A stretch of 64,000 nucleotides of DNA from Bog-473 sp963755495 (lineage in GTDB: Bacteria > Actinomycetota > Acidimicrobiia > Acidimicrobiales > RAAP-2): assembly GCA_963755495.1 (NCBI GenBank), contig CAVWJS010000004.1, positions 186,001 to 250,000 on the forward strand, read 5' to 3'. Each line of letters begins with the position of its first letter. Position 1 is the stretch's first letter. Under the pieces are notes generated by a model. That model was not told where the DNA came from, ran no database searches, and saw nothing but the letters and a program-made list of their open reading frames with translations. A program made the translations under genes and the position numbers. Of the stretch, positions 35,715-44,854 are shown piece after piece.

Positions 35715-36932
35715 TTACTCCACATCGGGATCGGGCATTCCGCGCCACAGAGGGTCGACATCCAACGCATTGGGATTTCTCTCAAGCCACGATTGAATTG
35801 AACGCTTCCCGATCAGGCTGTGCGAATAGGAATCGATATCGGCCGCCTTGAGGTCGGCGACGATCCCGGCTGCGATGTCGGGATCCGAAGGTTCGTTGGT
35901 GGCTAATCGCGGATCCAATTGTATGCGGCAGATCGCCCGATTGAGCTCGTAGATAGCCCACCCCTTAGCCGAGGCTGGAGTGCCACGAATCGCGATCGCC
36001 TTAGTCAGTTCCTCGAACGCTCGCTGCCACTGCGGGTCCTCAAGGTCTTTCAGGGCGAGGCCGAGGTTCCCGTGGTTGCGATGGTAGCGCCCGTCGGTGT
36101 CAGCCGCCACGAGCGCTTCGAAGACGGGGATCGTCCGCGCCATTCGTTCTTTGTTGCTCTTCCAGTTTTGCCTTCGTTGATCGGCGGCGCGTTGGAAGAT
36201 TTGCTGCCGCATGTATGGGCTGGCGGCAACGACAGCTGCCGTCAGTTCTTCCTTTGTCGGCGTGACTCCTCCAGCTGATGGATTCAACGCCTTATCAACG
36301 AGTGAGAGGGTTTCTTGCTTCTCGCTCTCCGTTGCCTTCACCACGGCTGTGGCGGCGGCTCTTGCCGTAGCGCGCAGCACGTCGAGTGACCGCAGTTCGA
36401 GCAGGAAGTCAATGCGGCTCCAGAGGTAGAGGTACATGAATCCCGCAGCGGTAAAAAAGATGGAGATCGCCAACGCGAAGCCAGCGCTCGAATCCGCTCC
36501 ACCAAAACCTGGCTTCATCGCATCCGCCAGATGTGCCAACGCACTGGGCGAACGTGCCAGTTGGACCAAGCCAACTCCGACCAGGATCTTGGTCAGCCAA
36601 TCCGACACTTGCTCCAGATTGGTGTTTCCCTGGTAATCGGACCCCGAGTTCGAAGCATTGTTGGTGCGCGGAATGCCGAACAAGAAGCCCACCAAGCCAC
36701 CAACCAGGATCGTTGCCGCGCTCACGCCTAGGCCGTATCCAAGGACCGACCAGGAATGAAGGGCCGCGGCATAGATCACGAGCGCCATTACGCCGAGTCC
36801 CATAACCGCTGGTATGAACCAGACCCAGCGTCGCGATCCTTGGTTTGGAGATGCACCGCTATCTGAGGCTGCGGAGCCTTGTACGTTGCGGTCCGTTCCC
36901 GCAGATGCTGCGACAGAAGCCGTATCGGTCAT
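35715..36932 (-). CDS. Membrane protein with C-terminal helical-repeat (TPR-like) domain
   Basis: A 405-residue protein. A Ser/Ala-rich cytoplasmic start is followed by two close helices (WFIPAVMGLGVMALVIYAAA and GYGLGVSAATILVGGLVGFL ending in the motif FGIPRT), a conserved-looking NTNLEQVSDWLTKILVGVGL, and a third membrane segment (AGFALAISIFFTAAGFMYLY). Residues about 180-405 are soluble and helical; YHRNHGNLGLALKDLEDPQ and AFEELTKAIAIRG look like tetratricopeptide-type repeats. The N-terminal module with G-FGIPRT and NTNLEQ-SDWLTK recurs in bacterial proteins of unknown role, some in mobile or conflict-type loci. No enzymatic motif is visible. Transcribed alone, away from the GGDEF-EAL gene. 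Confidence 0.7.
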   Translation of the reverse strand: MTDTASVAASAGTDRNVQGSAASDSGASPNQGSRRWVWFIPAVMGLGVMALVIYAAALHSWSVLGYGLGVSAATILVGGLVGFLFGIPRTNNASNSGSDYQGNTNLEQVSDWLTKILVGVGLVQLARSPSALAHLADAMKPGFGGADSSAGFALAISIFFTAAGFMYLYLWSRIDFLLELRSLDVLRATARAAATAVVKATESEKQETLSLVDKALNPSAGGVTPTKEELTAAVVAASPYMRQQIFQRAADQRRQNWKSNKERMARTIPVFEALVAADTDGRYHRNHGNLGLALKDLEDPQWQRAFEELTKAIAIRGTPASAKGWAIYELNRAICRIQLDPRLATNEPSDPDIAAGIVADLKAADIDSYSHSLIGKRSIQSWLERNPNALDVDPLWRGMPDPDVE

Positions 36933-37110
36933 GTGGTCAAGCCTTTCTGCTTGTGAGAGCGGCGCTTAGGACCACCCACGACAGTAAGACAGGCCCCGTG
37001 CAACCGAACTGCTCAAACTTTCGGGCCGCGCTCACTATACGGCGCATCTCACGTAATTCCTACTGCGTCCTGCGACTTGGCGGATGACGGGAGCCAATGC
37101 AGACGATCTC

Positions 37111-37228
37111 AGTTAGTTCTTCGGTGGAGCGAGCGCCCCGACGAAGAGCGAAATGAGGTGCGGTTCGTGACCGCTGACCGTTCTGCCGATCCGTCCGGGA
37201 CAGCTGAGGCTTGTCCGGTCTTGGTCCC
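37111..37228 (+). repeat. 118-bp direct repeat, copy 1 (R1)
   Basis: Starts AGTTAGTTCTTCGGTGGAGC and ends around GCTTGTCCGGTCTTGGTCCC. The first about 50 and last about 40 bases are nearly identical to copy 2 at 40470; the middle differs. It lies in the 650-bp non-coding stretch (36933-37584) before the GGDEF-EAL gene. That stretch otherwise shows only the short tandem repeat at 37350. Confidence 0.88.
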
Positions 37229-37349
37229 GTCCACTGCCTTGGATGTTCTGTGAAATGGTGATCAATCCCACCCGTCTCCGAGGGAAGGAGTGCGTGCCTT
37301 CTTATGGACGGCATCGTCACTAGGGAGTTGCTCGTCACCCGGGCTCCAC

Positions 37350-37381
37350 GTCATTGCATTTCGATGTCATTGCATTTCAAT
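37350..37381 (+). repeat. 16-bp tandem repeat, two units
   Basis: GTCATTGCATTTCGAT followed at once by GTCATTGCATTTCAAT, 15 of 16 identical, about 205 bp before the GGDEF-EAL start. AT-rich compared with surroundings; could be a regulator binding site or part of a promoter. Confidence 0.7.
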
Positions 37382-37584
37382 ATTGCCTGGGAATTGGGTT
37401 GCTGTTGGGCATGGATCGCCACGAGGTAGTCGTAGGGCTGACACGCTGGAAGGACGTAGCAGCTTCCTCTCTCAGGCGCCCCTGCATGCCGCAATGAGAC
37501 TCCCAAGAAGGGGAGCAGCCTTACCGCAGCGCTGGCCCTCGCTGTGTGCTGTTCCCGAGAGCTTTGCGGCAATGAGGTGATCCC

Positions 37585-40452
37585 ATGACCAACAAGAAGG
37601 CTGGACAGATCGAGTATTCCGACAGGGACTTTAGCGGAATGCTGACGCAATTCGTCTTAAGCTACTTACAAGCGTGCACGCCCGAAGGCACGCTCGAGCT
37701 CGTTCTACGATCGGCCGGCGAGACGAGAGATGTCGCGACGCTGAGTGACGCCAGTAGTTGGAGTTCCTACGCGCAGTTTCGGCGTTTGCTTGAAGCGACT
37801 GGCGATGCGCTGGGGGGTCCCGCCACGCTATCGGTGATTGGACGCCACGTTTTCGACAGGATCCAATCCCCAGACTTGGTTGAATCATTGGTGGCCATGG
37901 GCTCGCCGGCCGCCGTGTACGACGCGCTGCCCGGCCTCATCGAGGCATTTGCTCCACTTGTCGAAGTGCAAACGCAGAATGTTGGTCCCAACGAATGCGT
38001 GATACGTACTCGATGTAACGCGCGCTTCGAGCCATTCCCCGAGCGATGCGCATTCGAAATAGGTCTCTTTGCCGCCGTGCCGACGGCGTTCGGCCATCCA
38101 CATGCTGAGATCCTCCACGAGTCGTGTCAATGTGACGGCGCTGAATCTTGCCAAGCGGTGATTCGGTGGGAACCCGCAGACGATGATGCCGCCAGGGCTT
38201 CTCGTGCGGAGCTTCGATACCGGCTGTCTGAGGCACGTCTCGAGGAGATCCAGCACACGGTGACCGAGCTTGTCTCGGGAGACGCGCTAGAGGTTGTTTT
38301 GAGTCGGGTGGTGGCCGCGGCTGGAAGAGCCGTGACAGCCTTGTCGTATGTTCTCGATATCAAAGCCAGCGTCACAACCGAGCGTTGGTTGAGTGCCCAG
38401 GGCATGGACTCAGCCGAAGGCTCCCGGATCGTAGAGAGTTTGCGGGGACTGCCGAGCGCCGAGGTGCCTCCGCACCTATGCGTGGCCGAAGTCGCTTCTG
38501 ACCGAACGCTCTACGGACACCTCGTCGCCATGCGCTCGGAAACCGCCTCGTTCGAACCGCTCGAACGCTCGGTCCTCGACTCCTACGCCCGGTTAGCCGC
38601 GAGTGCCCTCGATTCAGAGACGGCGATCGACGATGCCCGTCGACAGGCGACCACGGCGGAGGCGCTGCTGACCTTGTCAAGCTCACTTTCCGATGTCGGA
38701 TCGACAGAAGAGATGGTGCTCCGACTCGCCCACGCCACTCCCTCGATCATCAGCTGCGATCGGGTCTGCGTCTCGCTGACCGAGATTGGCGGGGCCATGG
38801 CCAAGGTGCGCGCCACCTATGGGTTCGACCATGAAAGCGACGCCGTGCTGCGCTCGCTCGAGGTTCCCATTCCGCCTCGCGGCCAAGACATCACTGAGGC
38901 CATCCGCCACGATCCAACGGGTCGCTCCTCGGCGCTCAACGCCGCCCTCGTGGCCGCCGGTTCGATGGCTGCCTTGTCCTATCCGATCACGTACGGCAAC
39001 GAGATGTACGGGTGGATTACCGTCGATGCGACCCATCACCCAGAACGCCTCGACGACAACGCCGCCGTCGCCGATCGGCTGCGGGGCCTGGCTGGACAGG
39101 CCGCCATCGCCATCAGCAATGCCCGACTGCTCGACGAGATTCGCCATCAGGCACTGCACGACGGCCTGACCGGTCTTCCCAACCGGGTGTTGGTCATTGA
39201 CCGAGTGAACCAAACCCTGGCCAGAGCTCGGCGGGAGCATTTCGAACTCGCGGTCCTGTTCATCGACCTCGATGGTTTCAAAGACATCAACGACAACCTC
39301 GGTCACGGGATGGGAGACCGACTGCTCCAAGCGGTCGCCTCCCGCTTCGCCGGTACCCTGCGAGAGTCCGATACTGTCGCCCGGCTCGGCGGCGATGAAT
39401 TCGTCGTACTGGCCGAAGGGCTCTCGCTGGCGGCAGGCCCAGAGCTCGTGGCCGAACGACTTCTCGATGTCCTGGCCGAGCCGTTCCATCTCCAAGACAA
39501 CAGTCAGACATCGGTTAGTGTCTCGGCCAGCATCGGCATCGCCGTGGGTCTGCGCGAGAGCGCCGAGGAGCTCCTCCGAGACGCCGATATTGCCCTCTAC
39601 GCCGCCAAGGATGCTGGTAAGAACCGCTTCGTGATCTTCGAAGCCGAGATGCAGGCAGAGTTACACAGCCGCCATGAGCTCGAGATGGACCTCCAAGCGG
39701 CCATTGGCACCGACCAGTTCTTTCTTTTGTACCAGCCGATCTTCGATCTGAACGACATGGTAGTAGTGGGCGTTGAAGCACTGTTGCGCTGGAATCATCC
39801 GAGCCGAGGACTGCTCCAGCCCGATGATTTCATTCCCGCCCTTGAAGCTTCCGGCTTGATCATCCCGGTCGGACGCTGGGTCCTCCAAGAAGCCTGCCGT
39901 CAAGCCATGGTTTGGCGCCAAGGGGGTCAGGGAATGAGGATGTCGGTCAATGCTTCCGCGCGCCAGCTCGATGCCGACTCATTGCTGAACGACGTCAGGC
40001 AGGCCCTGGACACGTCCGGACTTCCAGCGGACGATCTCATCATCGAGATCACCGAGAGCAGCCTCATGCGCAATACCAATGGCGCCCAGAAGCAGTTGAC
40101 AGCGCTCAAGTCTCTCGGCGTGCGCATTGCCATCGATGACTTCGGTACGGGGTACTCATCGCTTTCCTACCTTCAACAGTTCCCCGTTGATTGCTTGAAG
40201 ATCGACAAATCATTCATCGCAGGTATGGCAAAGACCCCTGAGGGAGACGCTCTCATTCACACCTTGATGCAGCTGGGAAAGGCCCTCCACCTCGAAACTC
40301 TGGCCGAAGGGATCGAAGAATCAGCCCAACTGAGCCAACTCCAGATTGAATCTTGCGACGTTGGGCAAGGTTTTCTCTTTGCTCGACCACTCCCGCCCGA
40401 AGAGGTCCAGGTATTCTTCACACCACCAAAATCCCTATCCGTCCCGGGCTGA
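37585..40452 (+). CDS. Cyclic-di-GMP protein: V4R-like sensor, GAF-like regions, GGDEF and EAL domains
   Basis: A 955-residue soluble protein. Residues 1-200 resemble the 4-vinyl-reductase/heme-NO-binding-like sensor of some actinobacterial cyclases (FVLSYLQACTPEGTLELVLR, SSWSSYAQFRRLLEATGDAL, and HESCQCDGAESCQAVIRW with clustered Cys). Residues about 210-520 hold a coiled segment and two GAF-like regions. The GGDEF domain (about 530-690) has DGLTGLPNR, FIDLDGFKDINDN and an intact LGGDEF (about residue 602). The EAL domain follows with VGVEALLRW (about 730), NVSA-like SVNASARQLD, EITES, IDDFGTGYSSL and KIDKSFI, all catalytic residues kept. It should make or degrade c-di-GMP. ATG 37585 has a GAGGTGA site. 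Bracketed by R1 and R2. Confidence 0.93.
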   Translation: MTNKKAGQIEYSDRDFSGMLTQFVLSYLQACTPEGTLELVLRSAGETRDVATLSDASSWSSYAQFRRLLEATGDALGGPATLSVIGRHVFDRIQSPDLVESLVAMGSPAAVYDALPGLIEAFAPLVEVQTQNVGPNECVIRTRCNARFEPFPERCAFEIGLFAAVPTAFGHPHAEILHESCQCDGAESCQAVIRWEPADDDAARASRAELRYRLSEARLEEIQHTVTELVSGDALEVVLSRVVAAAGRAVTALSYVLDIKASVTTERWLSAQGMDSAEGSRIVESLRGLPSAEVPPHLCVAEVASDRTLYGHLVAMRSETASFEPLERSVLDSYARLAASALDSETAIDDARRQATTAEALLTLSSSLSDVGSTEEMVLRLAHATPSIISCDRVCVSLTEIGGAMAKVRATYGFDHESDAVLRSLEVPIPPRGQDITEAIRHDPTGRSSALNAALVAAGSMAALSYPITYGNEMYGWITVDATHHPERLDDNAAVADRLRGLAGQAAIAISNARLLDEIRHQALHDGLTGLPNRVLVIDRVNQTLARARREHFELAVLFIDLDGFKDINDNLGHGMGDRLLQAVASRFAGTLRESDTVARLGGDEFVVLAEGLSLAAGPELVAERLLDVLAEPFHLQDNSQTSVSVSASIGIAVGLRESAEELLRDADIALYAAKDAGKNRFVIFEAEMQAELHSRHELEMDLQAAIGTDQFFLLYQPIFDLNDMVVVGVEALLRWNHPSRGLLQPDDFIPALEASGLIIPVGRWVLQEACRQAMVWRQGGQGMRMSVNASARQLDADSLLNDVRQALDTSGLPADDLIIEITESSLMRNTNGAQKQLTALKSLGVRIAIDDFGTGYSSLSYLQQFPVDCLKIDKSFIAGMAKTPEGDALIHTLMQLGKALHLETLAEGIEESAQLSQLQIESCDVGQGFLFARPLPPEEVQVFFTPPKSLSVPG

Positions 40453-40469
40453 GTCTGCGCGCGCTCCGA

Positions 40470-40586
40470 AGTTAGTTCTTCGGTGGAGCGAGTGCCCCGA
40501 CGGAGAGCGGAATGAAGTTTCATCTTCACCGCCGAAGGCCATTCCTTAGATCCGTCCGGGACAGCTGAGCTTGTCGGTCGTGGCCC
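40470..40586 (+). repeat. 118-bp direct repeat, copy 2 (R2)
   Basis: Starts AGTTAGTTCTTCGGTGGAGC, 18 bases after the GGDEF-EAL stop, and ends near GCTTGTCGGTCGTGGCCC. Same orientation as R1, 3.36 kb away. The rest of the non-coding stretch up to the SDR start at 40772 shows nothing I can name. Confidence 0.88.
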
Positions 40587-40771
40587 TTCAAATATGGCGC
40601 TGATGTGCACCGACGAATGAGGCCTCGAAAGCGGCCACTCGACCCAGGTGGAAATGCTGGGAGTTGACTGGACCCGGTAGAGTCGTTGCGCTTGAAGCCG
40701 ACATGCCGAGGTGCGCCGGCGGCCGCAGCGGTGCGGGCCGAGAACGCCGAGTTCGAAACAGGGGGGCCAAC

Positions 40772-41611
40772 GTGACAATGCAACCGTGGCAGCGCGGAAC
40801 CGAGGCTGGGCGCAGGCTGGAGGGCCGGGTGGCACTGGTGACAGGGGCCGGGTCGGCACCCGGCCTGATGGGAATCGGCGAGGCCATCGCCCTGCTCTTC
40901 GCCGACCAGGGCGCATCGGTGGGTGTCGTCGACATATCCGCGGAGCGGGCCGAGCACACCAAGGCACTGATCGACGGGATCAGCGGGCGCGGCATCGCTG
41001 TGGTCGGCGACCTCACGAAGGAGGACGACAACGCCCGCTGTGTGGCGGAGGTCGTCGACGCTTTCGGGCACCTCGACATCCTGGTCAACTGCGCGGCCAT
41101 CACCGGTGGTGGCGGGAGCCCGGCCACTGTCGACCTGACCGAATGGGACGCGGTGATGGCGGTCAACCTTCACGCTGCGGTCCTTGCCGCCCGCTACGCC
41201 ATCCCCCACCTGCAGGCCGCCGGCGGAGGGGCGATCATCAACGTCGCCTCGGTCGCCGCCAGCCGCGGTCACGGCGCCGGGGCCTACGCCGCGTCCAAGG
41301 GTGCGCTGCTGGCCCTCACTCGGGATTGGGCCTACGTCCACGGACGGGAAGGAATCCGGGTCAACTGCATCCTCCCTGGGCACGTGTTCACCCCCATGGG
41401 TGACCAAGGTCCCGACGAGATCCGCCAGCGCCGTCGTCGGGCCGGGCTTCTCGGGACCGAGGGTGACGCCTGGGACGTCGCCTGGCCAGCGGTCTTCCTG
41501 GCCTCCGATGAGGCCCGGTGGATCACCGGGGTGGAAATCCCCGTCGATGCTGGAACGACCTCCTCGGCCGCTTTCGCCATAGGGCTGCTCAACGACCGCT
41601 CACCGGACTGA
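40772..41611 (+). CDS. SDR family NAD(P)-dependent oxidoreductase
   Basis: A 279-residue classical short-chain dehydrogenase. The Rossmann loop is VALVTGAGSAPGLMGIGEAI, with four extra residues compared with the standard TGXXXGXG. Further motifs: VVDISAERAE (Asp favouring NAD), LVNCAAITGGGG, INVASVAASRGHGAGAYAAS with the catalytic Ser, Tyr and following Lys, and the C-terminal VNCILPGHVFTPMGD and GVEIPVDAGTTSS. GTG 40772 is chosen because GGGGGGCC lies just upstream; ATG 40778 is also possible. Substrate unknown. Codon use is clearly high-GC, like the core genome. Confidence 0.88.
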   Translation: MTMQPWQRGTEAGRRLEGRVALVTGAGSAPGLMGIGEAIALLFADQGASVGVVDISAERAEHTKALIDGISGRGIAVVGDLTKEDDNARCVAEVVDAFGHLDILVNCAAITGGGGSPATVDLTEWDAVMAVNLHAAVLAARYAIPHLQAAGGGAIINVASVAASRGHGAGAYAASKGALLALTRDWAYVHGREGIRVNCILPGHVFTPMGDQGPDEIRQRRRRAGLLGTEGDAWDVAWPAVFLASDEARWITGVEIPVDAGTTSSAAFAIGLLNDRSPD

Positions 41612-41872
41612 TCAGGTGCCCGGCACCACCCCGGGCAGCTCGGTGTCTCCCTCGAAGGTGTTCTGACACGTATCTTCGCGACGGTCTACGGAACCACGTG
41701 TCGGTCAGTTGCTGATGAGCGGAGCGCTCCCGCCCTCGTGCAGCAAACAGCCACGGTAGCTAGCCGGCTTGGTCGACACTTAGCGATTTAGGAGCCCCTC
41801 CCGGCCATCGGTGGCGAAGCATCGTACCCCACCATCGATCCTGTTATCCGGGTGCAGGCTTTCACGCCGGTA

Positions 41873-42670
41873 TCACCGGCTGAGGGCCTTGATGATCATT
41901 TGGGCCATCACCTTGTGCCCGAGCGCCGTCGGGTGGTGGGCGAATCCGGTGACACCGAACACGTACTTGGAGCCCTGTGTCCATTGTTGTGATGGCGGTG
42001 CGCAGACGGTGTGATCCCCCGGGACGGCATAAGGGTCGACGAAGATCACGCCCAGGGGCTTGACGACCTGAACGAAGGCATTCTCGAGCATCTGGCCCAT
42101 GGAACGCACTATCGCTGCCCCCGCATTCGTGAAGCCGAGTGCCGGGCAGTTAATGCCGGCGGGAACCTCCCGCGGGTAGGTGACAAAGACGATCGTGGCT
42201 GACGGAGCCGCCGCCTTGATCTTCTTGATCATCGCCTTTAGTTCTATTCGCATGTTCGCCACCAAGGCGGCGAGGTTCGGCGGAGCAGTGCACGTGGTTG
42301 GGCTGTCACATGCGACGGCTGTGGCGTTGTAGTCAATGTCATTGCCACCGACATCGATGGTGATGAGCTTGGTGGCCGGAGTGACCAAGGTCAGTTGCGG
42401 TGGGTTAATGCTCCCCTGTGGTGTATCGACGATGTTCGGGATCGTGGCCGCGCCACAGCTGGCGTCGACTAGATGGAGGTGGAAATGCTGGGCGACAAGT
42501 TGCCCGTAGTCCCTGCTCGAGCGGCCGCAGGATGTCGACTGGACCGAGATCCCGTACCCCGAAGCGATCGAGCTTCCGAGCGAGACGTAGAGATCACCGG
42601 GCTCCAGCTTGCGGGAGGTTGTCGCGGCAGCTGGCTGCAGTCCGGCTGCGGCGAGCACGAACGACGACAT
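41873..42670 (-). CDS. Secreted SGNH/GDSL-type lipase or esterase
   Basis: A 265-residue SGNH hydrolase. Block I is GDLYVSLGSSIASGYG with the nucleophile Ser, block III has IDVGGNDIDY (Gly and Asn of the oxyanion hole), and block V ends FAHHPTALGHKVMAQM with the catalytic His. Several Cys pairs fit an extracellular protein. The N-terminus MSSFVLAAAGLQPAAATT looks like the end of a signal peptide whose basic beginning is missing; the frame is closed by a stop a few codons upstream, so either a non-ATG start or a frameshift truncates it. Mycobacterial relatives cleave short acyl esters. Confidence 0.8.
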   Translation of the reverse strand: MSSFVLAAAGLQPAAATTSRKLEPGDLYVSLGSSIASGYGISVQSTSCGRSSRDYGQLVAQHFHLHLVDASCGAATIPNIVDTPQGSINPPQLTLVTPATKLITIDVGGNDIDYNATAVACDSPTTCTAPPNLAALVANMRIELKAMIKKIKAAAPSATIVFVTYPREVPAGINCPALGFTNAGAAIVRSMGQMLENAFVQVVKPLGVIFVDPYAVPGDHTVCAPPSQQWTQGSKYVFGVTGFAHHPTALGHKVMAQMIIKALSR

Positions 42671-43015
42671 TGCCAGGGCCAGAATTTAAAGAGGCGAGGA
42701 CTCGTACCGGAGGTGTGCTGTGCGTGGCCTGTCCAACCGTATCCATGGGCACCCGCCTACCCCGAGCCATCGCCAACCTCAAACGGACGGTGAGAATTCC
42801 AAATTTATGAACCACGGAATCGTCCTGCCTACCCTGCGACATTTGCCTCCCCCTCTGCACGTCGTGAGTGCGACTTCTGGTGCGCTCACTATTCAAGCAG
42901 CGCTCTGGCTTCGAATCGTCTATAGCTGCTCCATTTGGCACCGTAGGTTGCGCTTCCTGCCGGTCGTGACGTTGCTCCCCTGTTTGCCCCGGAGTTGATC
43001 CGTGCGGTGGACTCT
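42671..43015. other. Intergenic, no supported feature
   Basis: 345 bp between two minus-strand secreted hydrolases. It presumably holds the SGNH gene's promoter and possibly the missing signal-peptide start; no gene seen. Confidence 0.4.
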
Positions 43016-44521
43016 TTAGCCGATGTCTGAAACCGACGCGGACTGGGCAAGTTCAATGGCATCGGGAAGGAGAAGGTATCCGCCCAAGACGTCCTTCAGC
43101 GTCGCCAGATCCCACTGCACGACAAACGCGGCGTGCGTCGGGTAAAGAGTGGTGAGGTGACTGGCGGTGAACGGAATCGTGCGGCCGAAGAGGGCGCAGA
43201 AATTCCCGAGGCCTCCGCTGTTCCCGACGCCGCTCAGTGTTGCCACCGGTGCATCAACCTGGGGTGAACGCACGCCACCAAGGACGTTGCCATTAGCGTC
43301 GGTGGCGAAGACGACTGGTTCACCCGGTGTCGTTGTGACCCGCAAGAGCGCAGGGATAGGAGGTGCGGAGCCGTTGACCACCCATTGGTTTAGCCACCAG
43401 ATGGCGGCGTCCAAGACCCAGTGGATACCACTGGTGTTGATCGGCTCGACACAGGTACCCAACCCCGTGATGGTGCTCGGTGGGTCCTGCTGCGCGGCCA
43501 GGTTCGCGACAGCGCCCTGTCCGTTTCCGGTATCAGTTGGCCCAATGAAAAGACCGTAGTCGTCGAAGTGCGAACCCCCTGCCACCTCCCAAAGGCGGAA
43601 CTTGTTCGTATTGGGCTGGCGGTCGAAGAGCGTGGTGCCCGCCACATCGGTCTCGGTCTCGAATTCGAAGACCGGAGTGTTGAGGTCGGTGCGGAACTGC
43701 ACGTTGATTGGAGTGGTGATCGAGGTCTGGGGCGATGAGGATAGCGGTGCGGGAGTTCCGATCCGACTGTGGACGAGATACCCGTTGTACACGTTCACAA
43801 GCGGGGCCACGGCGTCGATATACGTGGTGAGGCGGTCTGCGGACTGCGACTCGCCCGCGGCGATGACGTGCCGCGGGGTCAGCCCACCTAACAGCTGCGG
43901 CGAGTTGTCCCAAACTGCTTGCCCGGCCTGGGAGAAGATGTCATAGGAGTAACTGTCGCTCGCGGGGACATGCAGTGACCCGTACCGCGTTGGATCTGTG
44001 ACGCTGAGTTCGTCCACTCCGACCGCCTGGGCCGAGACCCCGACCCAGGCGAAGCCATCTCGGATCAGCTCGTTGTGGGTGAGCACCCAATCGGGTGCGT
44101 CGTCAAGCCCACCAGAGACATTGAGCCACTCCACCACGACCGTGCCGTTGAACTTGCGAGGGTCGATCGGGCGGTTGACAACCACCCGGGTCTCGTACGG
44201 TGCGGTCGAATCCGGCGTCACTGACCATTGCCCATTCGTCGCCAATGGAGTGGGACTGGTATAGCTGGTGGCGGTACCCGAAATGAAGTACTCCGACTGC
44301 TCGTAACCCACCTGAGACAGCGGGAAGGTTGTCGCCAGCGACGCGGGTTCAATGGGGTTGGTGGCTGAGAACGGCACCGGCGCGCTGACGGTTGGGTCCG
44401 CCGCCGTTCCGTGCGCCCACACGCTCGAAACGCCCGTCGAGAGCACAACGACCAGGGTGGATAGCGTCATGATCATCGCGACCGCAACGCGAGTCGGCAT
44501 AGCCCAGCTCGTTGGCCTCAT
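43016..44521 (-). CDS. Secreted alpha/beta-hydrolase domain protein
   Basis: A 501-residue exported protein with a signal sequence (VAMIMTLSTLVVVLSTGVSSVWA). It belongs to the large alpha/beta-hydrolase domain group seen in actinobacteria and proteobacteria: FNGTVVVEWLNVSGGLDDAP, HNELIRDGFAWVGVSAQAVG, nucleophile elbow HVIAAGESQSADRLTTYI (Ser in GESQS), FETETDV, and the His of EVAGGSHFDDYG. Substrates of this family are unknown, probably esters or amides. Divergent from the TetR gene across a 333-bp region, so TetR may control it. Confidence 0.85.
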   Translation of the reverse strand: MRPTSWAMPTRVAVAMIMTLSTLVVVLSTGVSSVWAHGTAADPTVSAPVPFSATNPIEPASLATTFPLSQVGYEQSEYFISGTATSYTSPTPLATNGQWSVTPDSTAPYETRVVVNRPIDPRKFNGTVVVEWLNVSGGLDDAPDWVLTHNELIRDGFAWVGVSAQAVGVDELSVTDPTRYGSLHVPASDSYSYDIFSQAGQAVWDNSPQLLGGLTPRHVIAAGESQSADRLTTYIDAVAPLVNVYNGYLVHSRIGTPAPLSSSPQTSITTPINVQFRTDLNTPVFEFETETDVAGTTLFDRQPNTNKFRLWEVAGGSHFDDYGLFIGPTDTGNGQGAVANLAAQQDPPSTITGLGTCVEPINTSGIHWVLDAAIWWLNQWVVNGSAPPIPALLRVTTTPGEPVVFATDANGNVLGGVRSPQVDAPVATLSGVGNSGGLGNFCALFGRTIPFTASHLTTLYPTHAAFVVQWDLATLKDVLGGYLLLPDAIELAQSASVSDIG

Positions 44522-44854
44522 GGTTCCCCTCCGGACACGTGCAACATCAGGCGCACTGATGCGATCTCACACTAGTGCGACGAGACTTCGTCGTCAAGAG
44601 GCGCGGGACCGGACGCACAACGAGAGGCGTCATAGCTCAACGAGGCGCATCCACCGACTTTTTGGGGAGCCTGATGTTGCGACGACGTCGAGCGGAGAGA
44701 TCTGCATGACCGACCAGAGAATTCAACCAACCGTACGTATGCTGACTTCGTCCGAGGGGCTTGACGCGACCTCCCGTAGAGCCACCGCGCCAACGTTGGC
44801 GACATGGCGCACATATGACCAAAATCGGAGAGAGCGACCTGTAGCATCACGTGG
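44522..44854. promoter_or_regulatory. Divergent promoter region with a candidate operator
   Basis: 333 bp between the secreted hydrolase (minus) and the TetR gene (plus). It contains GACGA-GACT-TCGTC (44579-44592), a perfect 5-bp inverted repeat about 60 bp before the hydrolase start. A TetR site is plausible but the repeat is short. Confidence 0.35.

Noticed and set aside
37111..37228. R1/R2 as c-di-GMP riboswitches
   Set aside because: Neither copy shows the conserved GEMM-I or class II sequence blocks.
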